Source of the DNA: Deltaproteobacteria bacterium
GTDB lineage: Bacteria > Desulfobacterota > Binatia > UBA1149 > JAJCZL01
Direction of reading: 5' to 3'
Length of the DNA stretch: 64,000 nt
Assembly (NCBI GenBank): GCA_029262415.1
Contig: JAJCZL010000078.1
Span: forward strand, 1 to 64,000
This document shows, one piece after another, positions 38,839 to 49,283 of this stretch (position 1 is the first letter of the stretch; each line of letters begins with the position of its first letter). The translations under genes and the position numbers were made by a program. The notes under the pieces are model-generated. The model searched no databases, had not been told where the DNA came from, and saw nothing but the letters and a program-made list of their open reading frames with translations.

Positions 38839-41800
38839 ATGCCCAAGCGAGAAGACCTGAAGACCATCATGATCGTCGGTGCGGGGCCGATCGTCATCGG
38901 CCAGGCTTGCGAATTCGACTATTCAGGCACCCAAGCCTGCAAAGCGCTCAAAGAAGAGGGCTACCGGGTGGTGTTGATCAACTCGAACCCGGCTACGATC
39001 ATGACCGATCCGGGGTTTGCCGATCGTACCTACGTCGAGCCGATCACGCTCGAGATGGCCACAGCCATCATTGCGCGGGAGCGGCCCGACGCGCTGTTGC
39101 CGACGATGGGTGGACAGACCGCGCTCAACCTCGCGATCGAGTTAGCCGAGTCCGGTGTGCTCGAGAAGTACGGCGTTGAGTTGATCGGCGCTGACCTGGC
39201 CGCGATCAAGAAGGCCGAAGACCGCGATGAGTTCAAGGCCGCGATGCAGAAGATCGGCCTGACCTTGCCGGCCAGTGGCTACGTCGCTTCAATGATCGAA
39301 GGCCGCAAAGTGATGGATGAGATCGGGCTTCCGCTCATCATCCGGCCGTCGCGAACGCTGGGTGGCACCGGTGCCAACATCGCAAAAACCCCCGAAGAGT
39401 TCGAGGAGTATCTGGAGTTCGCGCTCGACTGTTCACCGGTCACGGAGGCTTTGGTCGAGAAATCGATCGAGGGCTGGAAAGAGTACGAACTCGAGGTGAT
39501 GCGCGACCGCAAGGATAACGTGGTCATCATCTGTTCGATCGAGAATTTCGATGCACTCGGAGTGCACACGGGAGACAGCATAACCGTCGCTCCCGCACAG
39601 ACGCTGACCGACAAGGAGTACCAGATTCTACGTGACGCCTCGTTGGCGGTGATCCGCGAGATCGGCGTTGATACCGGGGGCTCGAACATCCAGTTTGCCG
39701 TTAATCCGAAAGACGGACAGTTGGTCATCATCGAAATGAATCCACGCGTATCGCGTAGTTCGGCGCTCGCATCCAAGGCAACCGGTTTTCCGATTGCCAA
39801 ATTTGCGGCCAAGCTGGCGATCGGGCTTACGCTCGATGAGATTTCCAACGACATAACGCGCGAGACGCCGGCGAGCTTCGAGCCGACAATCGACTACGTG
39901 GTCACCAAAATCCCGCGTTTCACCTTCGAGAAATTCCCGCAGGCTGAGGACAAGCTGACATCACAAATGCGCTCGGTCGGTGAAGCGATGGCGATCGGGC
40001 GGACGTTCAAGGAAAGCCTGCAGAAAGCTCTGCGCTCGCTCGAGGTCGGCAGCGCAGGTTTCGAACCGCGCCCCGACCTGGACGAAGCCCAAATCGACGA
40101 ACAGCTGCGGCGTGCCAACTCCGAGCGTATCTGGGTCGTAGGTGAGGCGCTGCGGCGCGGCTACAGCATCGAGCGGATCTACGAACTCAGCTTCCTCGAC
40201 CCCTGGTTCGTCGGCAACATCAAGCAGATCATCGACATGGAGAGCGACCTCAGCGCGGTCGATGGCCTTGCCGCGCTCTCGGTCGAGCAACTGCGCCGCG
40301 CCAAGCAGTACGGATTCGCAGACAAACGCTTGTCCGACCTGCTCGCTTGCAGTGAGACTGAGGTTCGCGAAGCACGTCTGCGCCGAGGGGTTACGCCGGT
40401 CTATAAGATGGTCGACACCTGTGGTGCCGAGTTCGAGGCGTTTACACCATACCTATACTCGACCTATGAAGAAGAAGACGAGGCACCGCCGACCGATCGC
40501 AAGAAGATCATCATTCTCGGGGGCGGCCCCAACCGGATCGGGCAGGGTATCGAATTCGATTATTGCTGTGTGCATGCGGCGTTTGCGCTCAAAGAAGCCG
40601 GTTATGAGACCATCATGGTCAACTGCAACCCCGAGACCGTCTCGACCGACTACGACACCTCCGACCGTCTGTACTTTGAACCGCTTACTCTCGAGGACGT
40701 ACTCGCGATCGTGCGCCGCGAGAACCCGCAGGGGGTGATCGTCCAGTTCGGCGGACAGACTCCGCTCAAGCTGGCGAAAGCACTTGAAGCCGAAGGCGTG
40801 CCGATCATTGGTACCAGCCCCGACTCGATCGACCGCGCCGAAGACCGCGAGCGTTTTAATGAGGTCATCGCCAAGCTCGGCTTGAAACAGCCGCCGTGCG
40901 GGATCGCACGCACTGTCGAGCAAGCCGAGGAAGTCGTCGCCCGCTTGGGTCTGCCGGTGCTGGTGCGCCCGTCGTACGTTCTCGGCGGTCGCGCGATGGA
41001 GATTGTGCGTGAGCACGAGCACCTGCGCCGTTACATGGCGAATGCGATCAAGAGTTCCCCAGATCATCCGATCCTGATCGACAAGTTCCTCGAGCACGCG
41101 GTCGAGGTCGATGTCGATGCGATCGCCGACACTGAGCGCGTGGTGATCGGCGGGATCATGGAGCACATTGAGATGGCGGGCGTCCATTCCGGTGATAGTG
41201 CTTGTTCGCTGCCGCCGATGACTCTAGATGAGGCGACCCAAGAGGAGATCCGTAGGCAGACCGGTGCGATGGCTGGCGAGTTGAAAGTCCTCGGTCTGAT
41301 GAACGTGCAGTTTGCTGTGGCCGACGGTGAGATCTTCGTCCTCGAGGTTAACCCACGTGCGTCGCGAACCGTGCCGTTCGTATCAAAGGCCACCGGTGTC
41401 TCGCTCGCCAAGCTCGCCGCGCGTGTCATGGCCGGGGAGACGCTGGCTGAGTTGGGTTTCACCGAAGAGGTGCGCCCCGCCTACGTGTCGGTTAAAGAAG
41501 CCGTGTTTCCGTTTATCAAGTTCCCCGGTGTCGACACGCTGCTCGGCCCCGAGATGAAATCGACCGGCGAGGTGATGGGCATAGGGCGCCGCTTCGGAGT
41601 GGCCTTTGCCAAAGCTGAACGTGCGGCTGGGACTATTCTCCGCTCAAGCGGTGCCGTCTTGGTCAGCGTACGCGAAGAAGACCGCGAAGAACTCATGAAA
41701 GTCTGCAAAGGCTTGGCCGGCGTGGGTATGTCGCTGGTCGGAACGCGCGGGACTGCGGAGTTTCTCAGTGGCTGCGGGCTCGAGTGTCAGACCGTCAACA

Positions 41801-42051
41801 AGGTTCGCGAAGGATCTCCGCATACCAACGACGCGATGGCGTCGGGACGCATCGCGATGGTCGTCAACACCTGTGGGACGCCCGAGGCTGTGCAGGACTC
41901 TTTCTCGCTGCGACGGACGGCGTTGGAACTGAACATCCCGTACTTCACGACGATGGCTGCGGCCGCGGCCGCGGTCGAAGGCATTGCCCTGGTTGACGAT
42001 GCCAACTCCAAGGCGCGAGCGCTGCAGGATTTTCACTCGGGCGATTTCTAA
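38839..42051 (+). CDS. carB: Carbamoyl-phosphate synthase large subunit
   Basis: A 1070-residue enzyme with two homologous ATP-grasp halves joined by an oligomerisation domain, and a C-terminal allosteric MGS-like domain. The first half starts with [21 protein letters not shown] and the second with [20 protein letters not shown]. It makes carbamoyl phosphate for pyrimidines and arginine. Length matches E. coli CarB. Thirteen bases follow carA. Confidence 0.98.
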   Translation: MPKREDLKTIMIVGAGPIVIGQACEFDYSGTQACKALKEEGYRVVLINSNPATIMTDPGFADRTYVEPITLEMATAIIARERPDALLPTMGGQTALNLAIELAESGVLEKYGVELIGADLAAIKKAEDRDEFKAAMQKIGLTLPASGYVASMIEGRKVMDEIGLPLIIRPSRTLGGTGANIAKTPEEFEEYLEFALDCSPVTEALVEKSIEGWKEYELEVMRDRKDNVVIICSIENFDALGVHTGDSITVAPAQTLTDKEYQILRDASLAVIREIGVDTGGSNIQFAVNPKDGQLVIIEMNPRVSRSSALASKATGFPIAKFAAKLAIGLTLDEISNDITRETPASFEPTIDYVVTKIPRFTFEKFPQAEDKLTSQMRSVGEAMAIGRTFKESLQKALRSLEVGSAGFEPRPDLDEAQIDEQLRRANSERIWVVGEALRRGYSIERIYELSFLDPWFVGNIKQIIDMESDLSAVDGLAALSVEQLRRAKQYGFADKRLSDLLACSETEVREARLRRGVTPVYKMVDTCGAEFEAFTPYLYSTYEEEDEAPPTDRKKIIILGGGPNRIGQGIEFDYCCVHAAFALKEAGYETIMVNCNPETVSTDYDTSDRLYFEPLTLEDVLAIVRRENPQGVIVQFGGQTPLKLAKALEAEGVPIIGTSPDSIDRAEDRERFNEVIAKLGLKQPPCGIARTVEQAEEVVARLGLPVLVRPSYVLGGRAMEIVREHEHLRRYMANAIKSSPDHPILIDKFLEHAVEVDVDAIADTERVVIGGIMEHIEMAGVHSGDSACSLPPMTLDEATQEEIRRQTGAMAGELKVLGLMNVQFAVADGEIFVLEVNPRASRTVPFVSKATGVSLAKLAARVMAGETLAELGFTEEVRPAYVSVKEAVFPFIKFPGVDTLLGPEMKSTGEVMGIGRRFGVAFAKAERAAGTILRSSGAVLVSVREEDREELMKVCKGLAGVGMSLVGTRGTAEFLSGCGLECQTVNKVREGSPHTNDAMASGRIAMVVNTCGTPEAVQDSFSLRRTALELNIPYFTTMAAAAAAVEGIALVDDANSKARALQDFHSGDF

Positions 42052-42066
42052 GCGGGATTCACGGCG

Positions 42067-44178
42067 ATGCGGCTCGAAGATTCGCTGCAGTTTGTGCGCG
42101 GGGTAGGGCCGCGGCGTGCCGAGCAACTCGCCTCGGCGGGTTTTCGCACGGTCGAGGATCTCGTGCTGCACCTCCCATTCCGCTACGAGGACAGGCGCCG
42201 GATCCTGTCGACCGCAGCTGCCGAGCCCGGCGTCGAGGCCGCTTTCATGGGTCGCATCACCGGCATTCGCGAACAGCGAACCCGCGGCCGCCGCGTAAGC
42301 TCGGTCCTCCATGCGATCCTCACCGACGATGCGGGGTGGCTCAACTTGGTATGGTTTCACCAGGCTGCCTTTTTTAAGAAGAAGCTCGAATCTGCCGAGA
42401 GCTGGCTGGTGTACGGTAAAGTCGAGGCGGCCCGCCGCGGCGGTCTCGAGATCGTACACCCTGACGTTGAGCCCTACACTGTACGCGGCGATCCGGCCGG
42501 TCAGGGGCGCGGCGAGAACGCAGCGCGAATTCTGCCCGTCTATCAAAAACCCGGCGGTCTGAGCGTGCACGCGATGAGGCACATCGTTGGCGGGGCGGTT
42601 GCGGGTGCCGCCGCAGCTGTGCAAAGCATTGTTCCCGCCGCCGTCCGCACGCGCGCCGGGCTGACCGACGTCACCGCCGCTCTCGCTTTCGTGCACGAGC
42701 CTCCCGTGGATGCAGACGTCGATTCGCTGAACGCCTTCGAAAGCCGGCACCACCGCACGTTGATTTTCGAGGAGCTATTCGCGCTTCAGATCGGAATGGT
42801 CTTGCGCAAAGAAGAGCGTAAACGCACTGCCGGTATCGCGATGCCGCGTGCGGATGGACGCATCGCTGCGTATCTCGAACGTCTGCCGTTCGAGCCCACC
42901 GGCGCTCAGCGGCGTGTGATCGGCGAGATCGCTGACGACATGGCCGCTTCTCAGCCGATGAATAGGCTGGTGCAGGGCGATGTCGGCTCAGGTAAGACGG
43001 TCGTCGCGTTTGCCGCCGCGCTGCAGGCGGCGGCTGCCGGGCGCCAAGCCGCGCTGATGGCTCCAACTGAACTGCTCGCCGAGCAGCACGCCAACACGAT
43101 GCGCCCTTGGGCCGGCCAGGAGAAGCTCCAACTCGCCTTACTCAGTGGTAATCTGCCTGCCGCAGAGGCATGCCGGGTGCGCAGCGCGGTCGCGGCCGGT
43201 GAAGTCGACATCGTCGTTGGTACGCACGCGCTCGTCCAGGAGAGCACCGAGTTCGCGCGGCTGGGGCTGGCTATCGTGGATGAGCAGCACCGCTTTGGGG
43301 TCATGCAGAGGGCCGCCCTGAAAGGTTCGGATGCCGATACCTTGTTACTTTCGGCAACTCCGATCCCGAGGACACTCTCACTGGTACTGTTCGGCGACGT
43401 TGACGTCTCGCTGCTCGACGAGTTACCTCCAGGCCGTAAGCCGGTTACCACTCGGGTGATCCGGGCTAGCGCGCGTGAGCGCCTACACGAGCGCATGGCG
43501 GCTGCGATGAAGCGCGGCTCGCAGTGCTACATCGTCTATCCATTGGTCGAGGAGTCCGAGGCGATGGATCTTGCCGATGCGACCTCGATGGCCGAAGAAC
43601 TGCGCAAGACTTCATTTCACGGGTTCAGCGTCGGGTTGCTGCACGGTCGCATGAAGAGCGTCGAGAAGGACGCAGTCATGCGCTCGTTTCGTGCCGGCGA
43701 AATAGATTGCCTGGTTGCCACCACGGTGATCGAGGTCGGTATCGATGTCCCCAACGCGACGATCATGGTTATCGAGCATCCCGAGCGGTTCGGCCTCGCC
43801 CAACTCCATCAACTGAGAGGACGGGTCGGGCGTGGCCAGGAAGAGTCGTTTTGCTGTCTGGTGGCCGATCGCAGTCTCGGTCCGGACTCTTACGAGCGAC
43901 TGCGTATTCTCGAGTCAACTCCGGACGGTTTTGATGTTGCAGAAGCGGATCTCAAGCTGCGTGGTCCCGGCGAATATCTCGGCACCCGTCAGGCCGGCGC
44001 CCCGGCGTTTCGCGCCGCGAACTTGGTACGTGACGCAGCCCTGCTCGAGCAAGCGCGCGACGAGGCGGCAAAGTGGTTATACAAGGATCCGCGCTTGGAA
44101 CGCGACGAGTCGCGGGCGTTGCGCAGCGCGATCGAGAGACGCTTCGGCGACAAGCTCGATCTTGCCGCGGTCGGCTGA
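42067..44178 (+). CDS. recG: ATP-dependent DNA helicase RecG
   Basis: A 703-residue branch-migration helicase that reverses stalled forks. The N-terminal wedge starts with VRGVGPRRAEQLASAGF, an HhH-like motif. Walker A is GDVGSGKTVVAF, motif II is DEQHRFGVMQ, and motif VI region is HQLRGRVGRGQEESFC. The TRG region LKLRGPGEYLGTRQAG is present. It follows carB by 15 bases and may be cotranscribed with the pyr genes, which is an unusual grouping. Confidence 0.97.
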   Translation: MRLEDSLQFVRGVGPRRAEQLASAGFRTVEDLVLHLPFRYEDRRRILSTAAAEPGVEAAFMGRITGIREQRTRGRRVSSVLHAILTDDAGWLNLVWFHQAAFFKKKLESAESWLVYGKVEAARRGGLEIVHPDVEPYTVRGDPAGQGRGENAARILPVYQKPGGLSVHAMRHIVGGAVAGAAAAVQSIVPAAVRTRAGLTDVTAALAFVHEPPVDADVDSLNAFESRHHRTLIFEELFALQIGMVLRKEERKRTAGIAMPRADGRIAAYLERLPFEPTGAQRRVIGEIADDMAASQPMNRLVQGDVGSGKTVVAFAAALQAAAAGRQAALMAPTELLAEQHANTMRPWAGQEKLQLALLSGNLPAAEACRVRSAVAAGEVDIVVGTHALVQESTEFARLGLAIVDEQHRFGVMQRAALKGSDADTLLLSATPIPRTLSLVLFGDVDVSLLDELPPGRKPVTTRVIRASARERLHERMAAAMKRGSQCYIVYPLVEESEAMDLADATSMAEELRKTSFHGFSVGLLHGRMKSVEKDAVMRSFRAGEIDCLVATTVIEVGIDVPNATIMVIEHPERFGLAQLHQLRGRVGRGQEESFCCLVADRSLGPDSYERLRILESTPDGFDVAEADLKLRGPGEYLGTRQAGAPAFRAANLVRDAALLEQARDEAAKWLYKDPRLERDESRALRSAIERRFGDKLDLAAVG

Positions 44179-44190
44179 CCTAGCGGCTGT

Positions 44191-45255
44191 TCACGGCAGG
44201 GGGAAGACACCGGTGACGACGATCAGCCCTTGCGCGGGTGTGACGGGAGCGAAGTCTTCGTCGACAGCTTCGATGACTCGTATGCTGAAGTCTCTCGGGG
44301 TAGGTGCTCGGACAGCGGCGCGCATGACGCACGTGGTGACGACCAACGGTGCGTTTAGGACGTCGACAGAAGCGACTCCGATACGCAGCAGTTTCGCGCG
44401 ATCGCATCCCGGCTGACCCGGTGCCGTACAGTTGTTGAAACCCATGATAGCCGTCATCTCCGCACCGGCCGTGCACTGAACCGCACCGCCTTGTCCTTGA
44501 AAACTCCCTGGCGCGCGTGCGTAGTCGACCTCGAACTGGATCGAAGAGACGGCCGCTGTCGATGCCAACGCAATCTCGACGCCGTAGCGGTCACCGTCGA
44601 CGCATCCGCTGCCGGCGCAGCTCACGCCGGGATTGTTCGGGAGCGTAGGCGTTGTGACCGGTACGAAGGTCGTCGTGCTCGATGCCGGGAGTTCGGCGCA
44701 GTCTACCGCTGAGACAATGACACCGAGACCCGGTTCGTCGGTCCTGCCGTTGGAGAAGAACGTAACCGACGGATTGAAACTGTCCTCGGCAGCACGGCGG
44801 TAGGTACGGAACCGGCAGACCGCGAGGTCGTTGGCTCCGGCACGAACGGCGTTGGAATCGAAATTTACGCGTAAGACTCGTTGGTCGTAACTGCAATGCG
44901 TGTCGTCAGAGGTGCACACGCCGTCGCTGGTCAGAACGTGCGCCCCGGGGGCAGTCGCTCGGCACGAGTTGGCCGTCTGGTTTTCGCCGTAGCCCAGGCC
45001 TGCGGGGTAGACGATGTCGAAGGAGAAATCGCGGAAGGCGGTTTCGCCCTTGCTGCGCAGATACACCTCGCAGCTATGGGTTGCGGGAAGGCGCCCGGCC
45101 AGCATGCCACCTGAGGCGGATACCGTTGCGTTGTCAGATGCTGCGGCCGAGCCATCGCCGCAGCCTTGCATCGATAGCGTCGCGGCGATCAGCGCGATGC
45201 AATACAGACCGGCGAGCACGCGGTCTAGGGTGTGCCACTCTTCGTGGGCACGCAC
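44191..45255 (-). CDS. Probable lipoprotein with two cohesin-like domains
   Basis: About 354 residues. A hydrophobic stretch, VLAGLYCIALIAATL, ends at SMQGC, a plausible lipobox. Two beta-rich domains of similar pattern follow: one around DFSFDIVYPAGLGYG and the other around SSIQFEVDYARAPGSF. Their beta pattern and Cys-rich insertions resemble cohesin domains. Cohesins bind dockerins; a dockerin-like segment is present in the large repeat protein 10 kb away. GTG 45255 is used as the start, but the frame is open upstream to 45555, and other starts are possible. Function is unproven. Confidence 0.6.
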   Translation of the reverse strand: MRAHEEWHTLDRVLAGLYCIALIAATLSMQGCGDGSAAASDNATVSASGGMLAGRLPATHSCEVYLRSKGETAFRDFSFDIVYPAGLGYGENQTANSCRATAPGAHVLTSDGVCTSDDTHCSYDQRVLRVNFDSNAVRAGANDLAVCRFRTYRRAAEDSFNPSVTFFSNGRTDEPGLGVIVSAVDCAELPASSTTTFVPVTTPTLPNNPGVSCAGSGCVDGDRYGVEIALASTAAVSSIQFEVDYARAPGSFQGQGGAVQCTAGAEMTAIMGFNNCTAPGQPGCDRAKLLRIGVASVDVLNAPLVVTTCVMRAAVRAPTPRDFSIRVIEAVDEDFAPVTPAQGLIVVTGVFPLP

Positions 45256-45567
45256 CTTCCATCCGTTGCGTATTTCTAAGTTGACTGAGTGAGGAGAAAC
45301 CCGCTTCACGATGGCGTTGACTGTTGCGCCATCGTGACCGGGCAACAAGACCCGACCGGGGGGCAAACGCGCGATCGTTACAGTTTCGACAGTTCCACCG
45401 GTAATTTCGACCAAGTGCTTGCGGAACCAATTGTAGGAGCGTGTGTAGAGTGCGAATCGGTAATCCAGCGCCGCACAGGCGGGAGCAGGGTCCGGGCGGC
45501 GAAGGCGCGCCCGGTGTCCTTGCGGGTGCGACCAGGCCCGCGGAATCACCGGCACACCGAGGGCGAC
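45256..45567. other. Intergenic stretch between lipoprotein and TerC genes
   Basis: No gene is supported. The lipoprotein frame stays open to 45555 but without recognisable protein character. The stretch contains the inverted repeat at 45306-45337, and a Shine-Dalgarno-like GGAAG right next to the GTG start is too close to count. Confidence 0.5.
45306..45337. repeat. Inverted repeat with 11-bp perfect arms
   Basis: TCACGATGGCG (45306-45316) and CGCCATCGTGA (45327-45337) flank a 10-base loop. It lies 51-82 bases upstream of the chosen lipoprotein start on the minus strand. It could be an operator or a leader hairpin. Confidence 0.75.
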
Positions 45568-46341
45568 TTATGTGCCGGCTCCGTCCTTTGGATCGTCAGT
45601 CTCCCACACGTAGCGGTCGTGAAGCCTGACCGGCGGGGTTGCGACGCCCCGCAAGCGAAGATTGAGCATCTCGACGAAGACCGAGAATGCGAAGGCAAAG
45701 TATATGTAACCCTTGGGTATGTGGCGGTCTAGGCCGTCGGCGATCAAGGCCATGCCTATGAGCAACAGAAAGCTCAGCGCCAATACCGTCACGGTGGGGT
45801 GACGTTCGACAAACTCGCCGACGGGACGCGCAAAGAACATCATGAGGATTACCGCGAGTACGACCGCGGCGATCATGATTCCGAGCGCTTCGGCCATCCC
45901 GATCGCGGTGATCACCGAGTCGAGTGAGAATACGATGTCGAGTATCATGATCTGCACAACCGTGGCTGCGAAGTCGGATGGCGTGGTGCCTGCATGGCCG
46001 TGCTGCTCGCCCTCGAGTTTGTCGTGGATTTCGTAGGTGGCCTTGGCGATGAGAAACAGCCCGCCGACGAGCATGATCATATCGCGCCCGGATATCTCGT
46101 TTTCCAGCATGGTAAACAGAGGCGTGGTTAGGCGCATCACCCATGCGATTGAGGCCAGCAGGGCGATCCGCATGAACATTGCGCCGAACAGGCCTAAGCG
46201 CCTGGCACGCTCGCGCTGCGCGGCGGGTAGTTTGGAGGCGAGGATAGAGATGAAGATGATGTTGTCGATGCCGAGGACGAGTTCGAGTCCGGTCAGCGTA
46301 GTGAGTGCGACCCAGGCGTGGGGTTCGGTGATCCAGTCCAT
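45568..46341 (-). CDS. TerC family integral membrane protein
   Basis: A 257-residue, seven-helix membrane protein. The family motifs LGIDNIIFISILASKLP and IVFSLDSVITAIG hold the conserved acidic residues in membrane helices. TerC homologues export manganese or calcium or load metal onto exported proteins. ATG 46341 is preferred: a run of G bases (AGGGGGCC) lies just upstream and family similarity starts here. It is divergent from the CorA/ZntB gene. Confidence 0.92.
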   Translation of the reverse strand: MDWITEPHAWVALTTLTGLELVLGIDNIIFISILASKLPAAQRERARRLGLFGAMFMRIALLASIAWVMRLTTPLFTMLENEISGRDMIMLVGGLFLIAKATYEIHDKLEGEQHGHAGTTPSDFAATVVQIMILDIVFSLDSVITAIGMAEALGIMIAAVVLAVILMMFFARPVGEFVERHPTVTVLALSFLLLIGMALIADGLDRHIPKGYIYFAFAFSVFVEMLNLRLRGVATPPVRLHDRYVWETDDPKDGAGT

Positions 46342-46480
46342 TGGCCCCCTATAGCGACGCGCCCGGTCGGGCTCAATTGCCAAGAACTTGCCTCGCGGCG
46401 AGGCATCGTGCGATGCTGGCTCGGGGATGGGTCGCCGCGGGTTGGCCGGGACGATCGTTGCAGCGAGCGAGGTGTGAAGG

Positions 46481-47455
46481 ATGTCGGAAGAAAACGGACT
46501 GATTGCGGCTTTTGTCCTGGACGGCAAGGGCGGGGCACGTGAACTCGACTGGGAAGGGGTAGCGGCCTGGACGCCGGGTGACGGCGTGTTGTGGGTCCAC
46601 CTCTCGCGTGCGGCCGAGCAAGCCCAGAACTGGGTTCGTGAGCACAGTGGATTCGATCAGTTTGGCGCCGGCATGCTTTTGGAAGAGGACAGCCGACCGC
46701 GGGTCACAGCCCACGACGGAGCCCTCTTCGTCAATCTGCGCGGCGTCAATCTAAATCCGGGAGAAAACCCCGAGGATATGGTCGCCTTGCGGATGTGCAT
46801 CGAGAGCCGTCGAGTCGTTACCAGCCGCACGCGGAAATTGATGGCGGTCCAAGAGGTTCGCGACAACTTGGCGCAGGGTCTCGGCCCTAAGGACGCGGGC
46901 GAGATACTTGTCGACCTTGCCGCTGGGCTTGTTGAAAGGATGGGCCCAATCGTATCCGACCTCGACGATAAGGTCAGCGACCTCGAAGACAAACTCATAG
47001 ATACGGGTTTGTCGGAGGTACGCGCAGTGCTCGGATCCTTGCGGCGTCAGGCCATCGCGCTGCGCCGCTACCTGGCACCTCAGCGCGACGTGATGGCGAG
47101 GCTTCAAACCGAACGGACCTCACTGCTGGAGGAGACCGAACGCTACCACTGTCGGGAGATTGCCGACCGAGTCACGCGCTACGTCGAAGATCTTGATGCG
47201 GTGCGTGAACGTGCCGCGGTCATCCAAGAAGAGGTCCAGTCGCAGTTGTCCGACCGGCTTAACGCGAACATGTACCTGCTCTCGGTGGTTGCTTCGATTT
47301 TCTTGCCGCTCGGCTTCATCACCGGGCTGTTCGGAATCAATGTCGGCGGCATGCCGGGTGTCGATAGTGACAGCGCGTTCACCGTTGTGACTGTTTCTCT
47401 GGTAGTGCTGGTGCTCATACAGATCTGGGTTTTCCGCAAAAAGAAGATCATCTGA
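46481..47455 (+). CDS. CorA-superfamily metal transporter, ZntB-like
   Basis: A 324-residue protein with a long cytoplasmic funnel domain and two C-terminal membrane helices (LLSVVASIFLPLGFITGLF and AFTVVTVSLVVLVLIQIWVF). The pore loop reads GINVGGMPG rather than GMN of CorA, a pattern typical of ZntB, which moves zinc with protons. The mid-region coiled coils (DLDDKVSDLEDKL) are normal for the family. Metal choice is inferred from the loop only. ATG start with a weak AGCGAGG upstream. Confidence 0.88.
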   Translation: MSEENGLIAAFVLDGKGGARELDWEGVAAWTPGDGVLWVHLSRAAEQAQNWVREHSGFDQFGAGMLLEEDSRPRVTAHDGALFVNLRGVNLNPGENPEDMVALRMCIESRRVVTSRTRKLMAVQEVRDNLAQGLGPKDAGEILVDLAAGLVERMGPIVSDLDDKVSDLEDKLIDTGLSEVRAVLGSLRRQAIALRRYLAPQRDVMARLQTERTSLLEETERYHCREIADRVTRYVEDLDAVRERAAVIQEEVQSQLSDRLNANMYLLSVVASIFLPLGFITGLFGINVGGMPGVDSDSAFTVVTVSLVVLVLIQIWVFRKKKII

Positions 47456-47599
47456 GCCTCAATCCGGCTCACCGCGCCGCATTGACTTGACAGCCCGAGG
47501 CGATGGTGGCGCTATGAACGCTCCGGGCGTTTGGGCCGCCCGTCTACGGTATCGCAGGCCGCTCGGAAGACGGCTCGCTGCGGGGGAGAGGGTTGGAGA

Positions 47600-49189
47600 G
47601 TGAAGGTAGCGTTCTTAAAACCGCCGATCGGCGGAATTCTCGGTCTTGAAATGTTGACCTTCGTCGAGCCTCTCGGGCTCGAATGCGTGGCCGGTGCCCT
47701 TGAACCAGACGGTCACGAGTGTCTCATCGTCGATATGCGAATCGACGGCGAATCGGTCGGCATGGATAAATGCATTCGCTTCGAGCCCGCTATCGTCGGC
47801 CTCCAGTGCAACTTCACCACCGAGAGGAACCGCACCATGGTGCTCGCCCGTCGCGTGCGTGAGGTGCTCCCCGATGTGTTCATCGTGGTGGGTGGTCACG
47901 ATGCGGCACGCGACCCGGCGTGGTTCAGCAATCCCGTTGTCGATTGCGTGGTCGTAGGTGACGGAGAGGTTATCATCCCGGCGCTCGTTGATGCGGTTGA
48001 ACGCGGCGGCTCGCTTGCCGAGGTGCCGGGCATCGCTGTGAACGGCGCGACAGGGCAACAGCACACCATGCCGGCGCCCAACCGAGGGCCTCTCGACGAG
48101 CTGCCGATGCCCGCCAGGCATCTAATCAAAGACTACGCGAGCGAATACTACATCAACTTCCGCAAGCCGCTCGCGTTGCTCGAGACCGCGCGCGGTTGCC
48201 CCTATCGCTGTAATTTTTGCTCGGTCTGGAAGTTCCACGAGAAGACCTTTCGCGAGAAATCCTGTGAGCGGGTCATTCAAGAGCTCGAACAGATCGATGC
48301 GCCGAACGTCTTCATTGTTGACGATATTTTCTGGCTGAACCCGCGTCGTGGGCTGGAGATGGCCCAGCAGCTCAAGGCCTCGGGGATTCGCAAGTACTAC
48401 ACCGTGCAGACGCGGACCGACATTATTGTTCGCCATCCGGAATTGATCGAGGCGTGGGCCGAGTGCGGTGATCTCGCGATCTTTCTCGGCGTCGAGAGCG
48501 TCAGCGACGAAGGGTTGATGGCAGTCAACAAGAACAACTCGGCAGACAACAACGTGCGCGCGATCAAGATCCTCAAGGACCTCGGCGTCGGGTTCACCTG
48601 CAATTTCATTGTTGACCCGGGGTGGGAGCGCGCGGATTTCACTAAACTGCGCGAATGGATTGACCGCAACACGGCCTACAACAGCGGCTTCTCCGTCCTC
48701 ACGCCGCTACCGGGCACCGACCTTTGGGACTCGGCCAAGGGTAATGTGACGACGCACGATTGGGAGATGTTCGATCTTATCCATACCGTGCTGCCGACCA
48801 GGCTGCCGCTCGAAGAATTCTACGACGAGTACGCGAAGCTGTGGGACTGGTCGCTTCAGGTTCGCTACAAGCACCGCGGCAAGGCCAAGACTTACGTGCA
48901 GATGTTGGGCGCGCTCGCCACCGGCAAGGTTAGCTTCAGTGCGATTCGCAACGGCATGAACATCGCTAAGGTCTTTTCCGATCCCAAGACCTTCCTCGAA
49001 GCGCACAAGAACCAGTCGCCACCGTCGGCGGAGATGCCCGAGGCCTCCGTGCCCATTGTGGCGACAGTCGCGGCTGGTGCCTCCGGTCGAACCGTCGCAG
49101 CTGGGGCGGCGCCGGCGGGCCCGGCAAGCGCGCAGGCCGACAAGAAATCGACCGTCGAAGCGGGCGCAGGCCCGGCCGTTTCCGCCTGA
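47600..49189 (+). CDS. B12-binding radical SAM protein, HpnR-like
   Basis: A 529-residue cobalamin-dependent radical SAM enzyme. The first 150 residues form a B12-binding-like Rossmann domain (EPLGLECVAGALEPDGHE, IVVGGHDAARDP). The radical SAM cluster is GCPYRCNFCSVWKFHEK, with C-x3-C-x2-C. VFIVDDIFWLNP, YTVQTRTDIIVRHPE, LTPLPGTDLWDS and HTVLPTRLPLEEFYDE resemble hopanoid C-3 methylase HpnR, as I remember it. The last 60 residues are low-complexity Ala/Pro. No other hopanoid gene is near, so methylation of another lipid is possible. GTG 47600 with GGAGAG upstream is chosen. Confidence 0.65.
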   Translation: MKVAFLKPPIGGILGLEMLTFVEPLGLECVAGALEPDGHECLIVDMRIDGESVGMDKCIRFEPAIVGLQCNFTTERNRTMVLARRVREVLPDVFIVVGGHDAARDPAWFSNPVVDCVVVGDGEVIIPALVDAVERGGSLAEVPGIAVNGATGQQHTMPAPNRGPLDELPMPARHLIKDYASEYYINFRKPLALLETARGCPYRCNFCSVWKFHEKTFREKSCERVIQELEQIDAPNVFIVDDIFWLNPRRGLEMAQQLKASGIRKYYTVQTRTDIIVRHPELIEAWAECGDLAIFLGVESVSDEGLMAVNKNNSADNNVRAIKILKDLGVGFTCNFIVDPGWERADFTKLREWIDRNTAYNSGFSVLTPLPGTDLWDSAKGNVTTHDWEMFDLIHTVLPTRLPLEEFYDEYAKLWDWSLQVRYKHRGKAKTYVQMLGALATGKVSFSAIRNGMNIAKVFSDPKTFLEAHKNQSPPSAEMPEASVPIVATVAAGASGRTVAAGAAPAGPASAQADKKSTVEAGAGPAVSA

Positions 49190-49283
49190 GTCTGCTTGAC
49201 TCGATCCGACTTAAACAGGGGCTTGGTTGAAAGCCGCCCGGGTTGAAATATAAAGGTCGGCTAGACCTTTTCGGTCCGGGACA

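Noticed and set aside
45256-45555. Longer N-terminus for the cohesin-like lipoprotein
   Set aside because: The extra 100 residues would bury the signal sequence and show no protein-like conservation.
47487-47518. TTGACA and TATGAA before the HpnR-like gene
   Set aside because: The 20-base spacing is too long to call with confidence.
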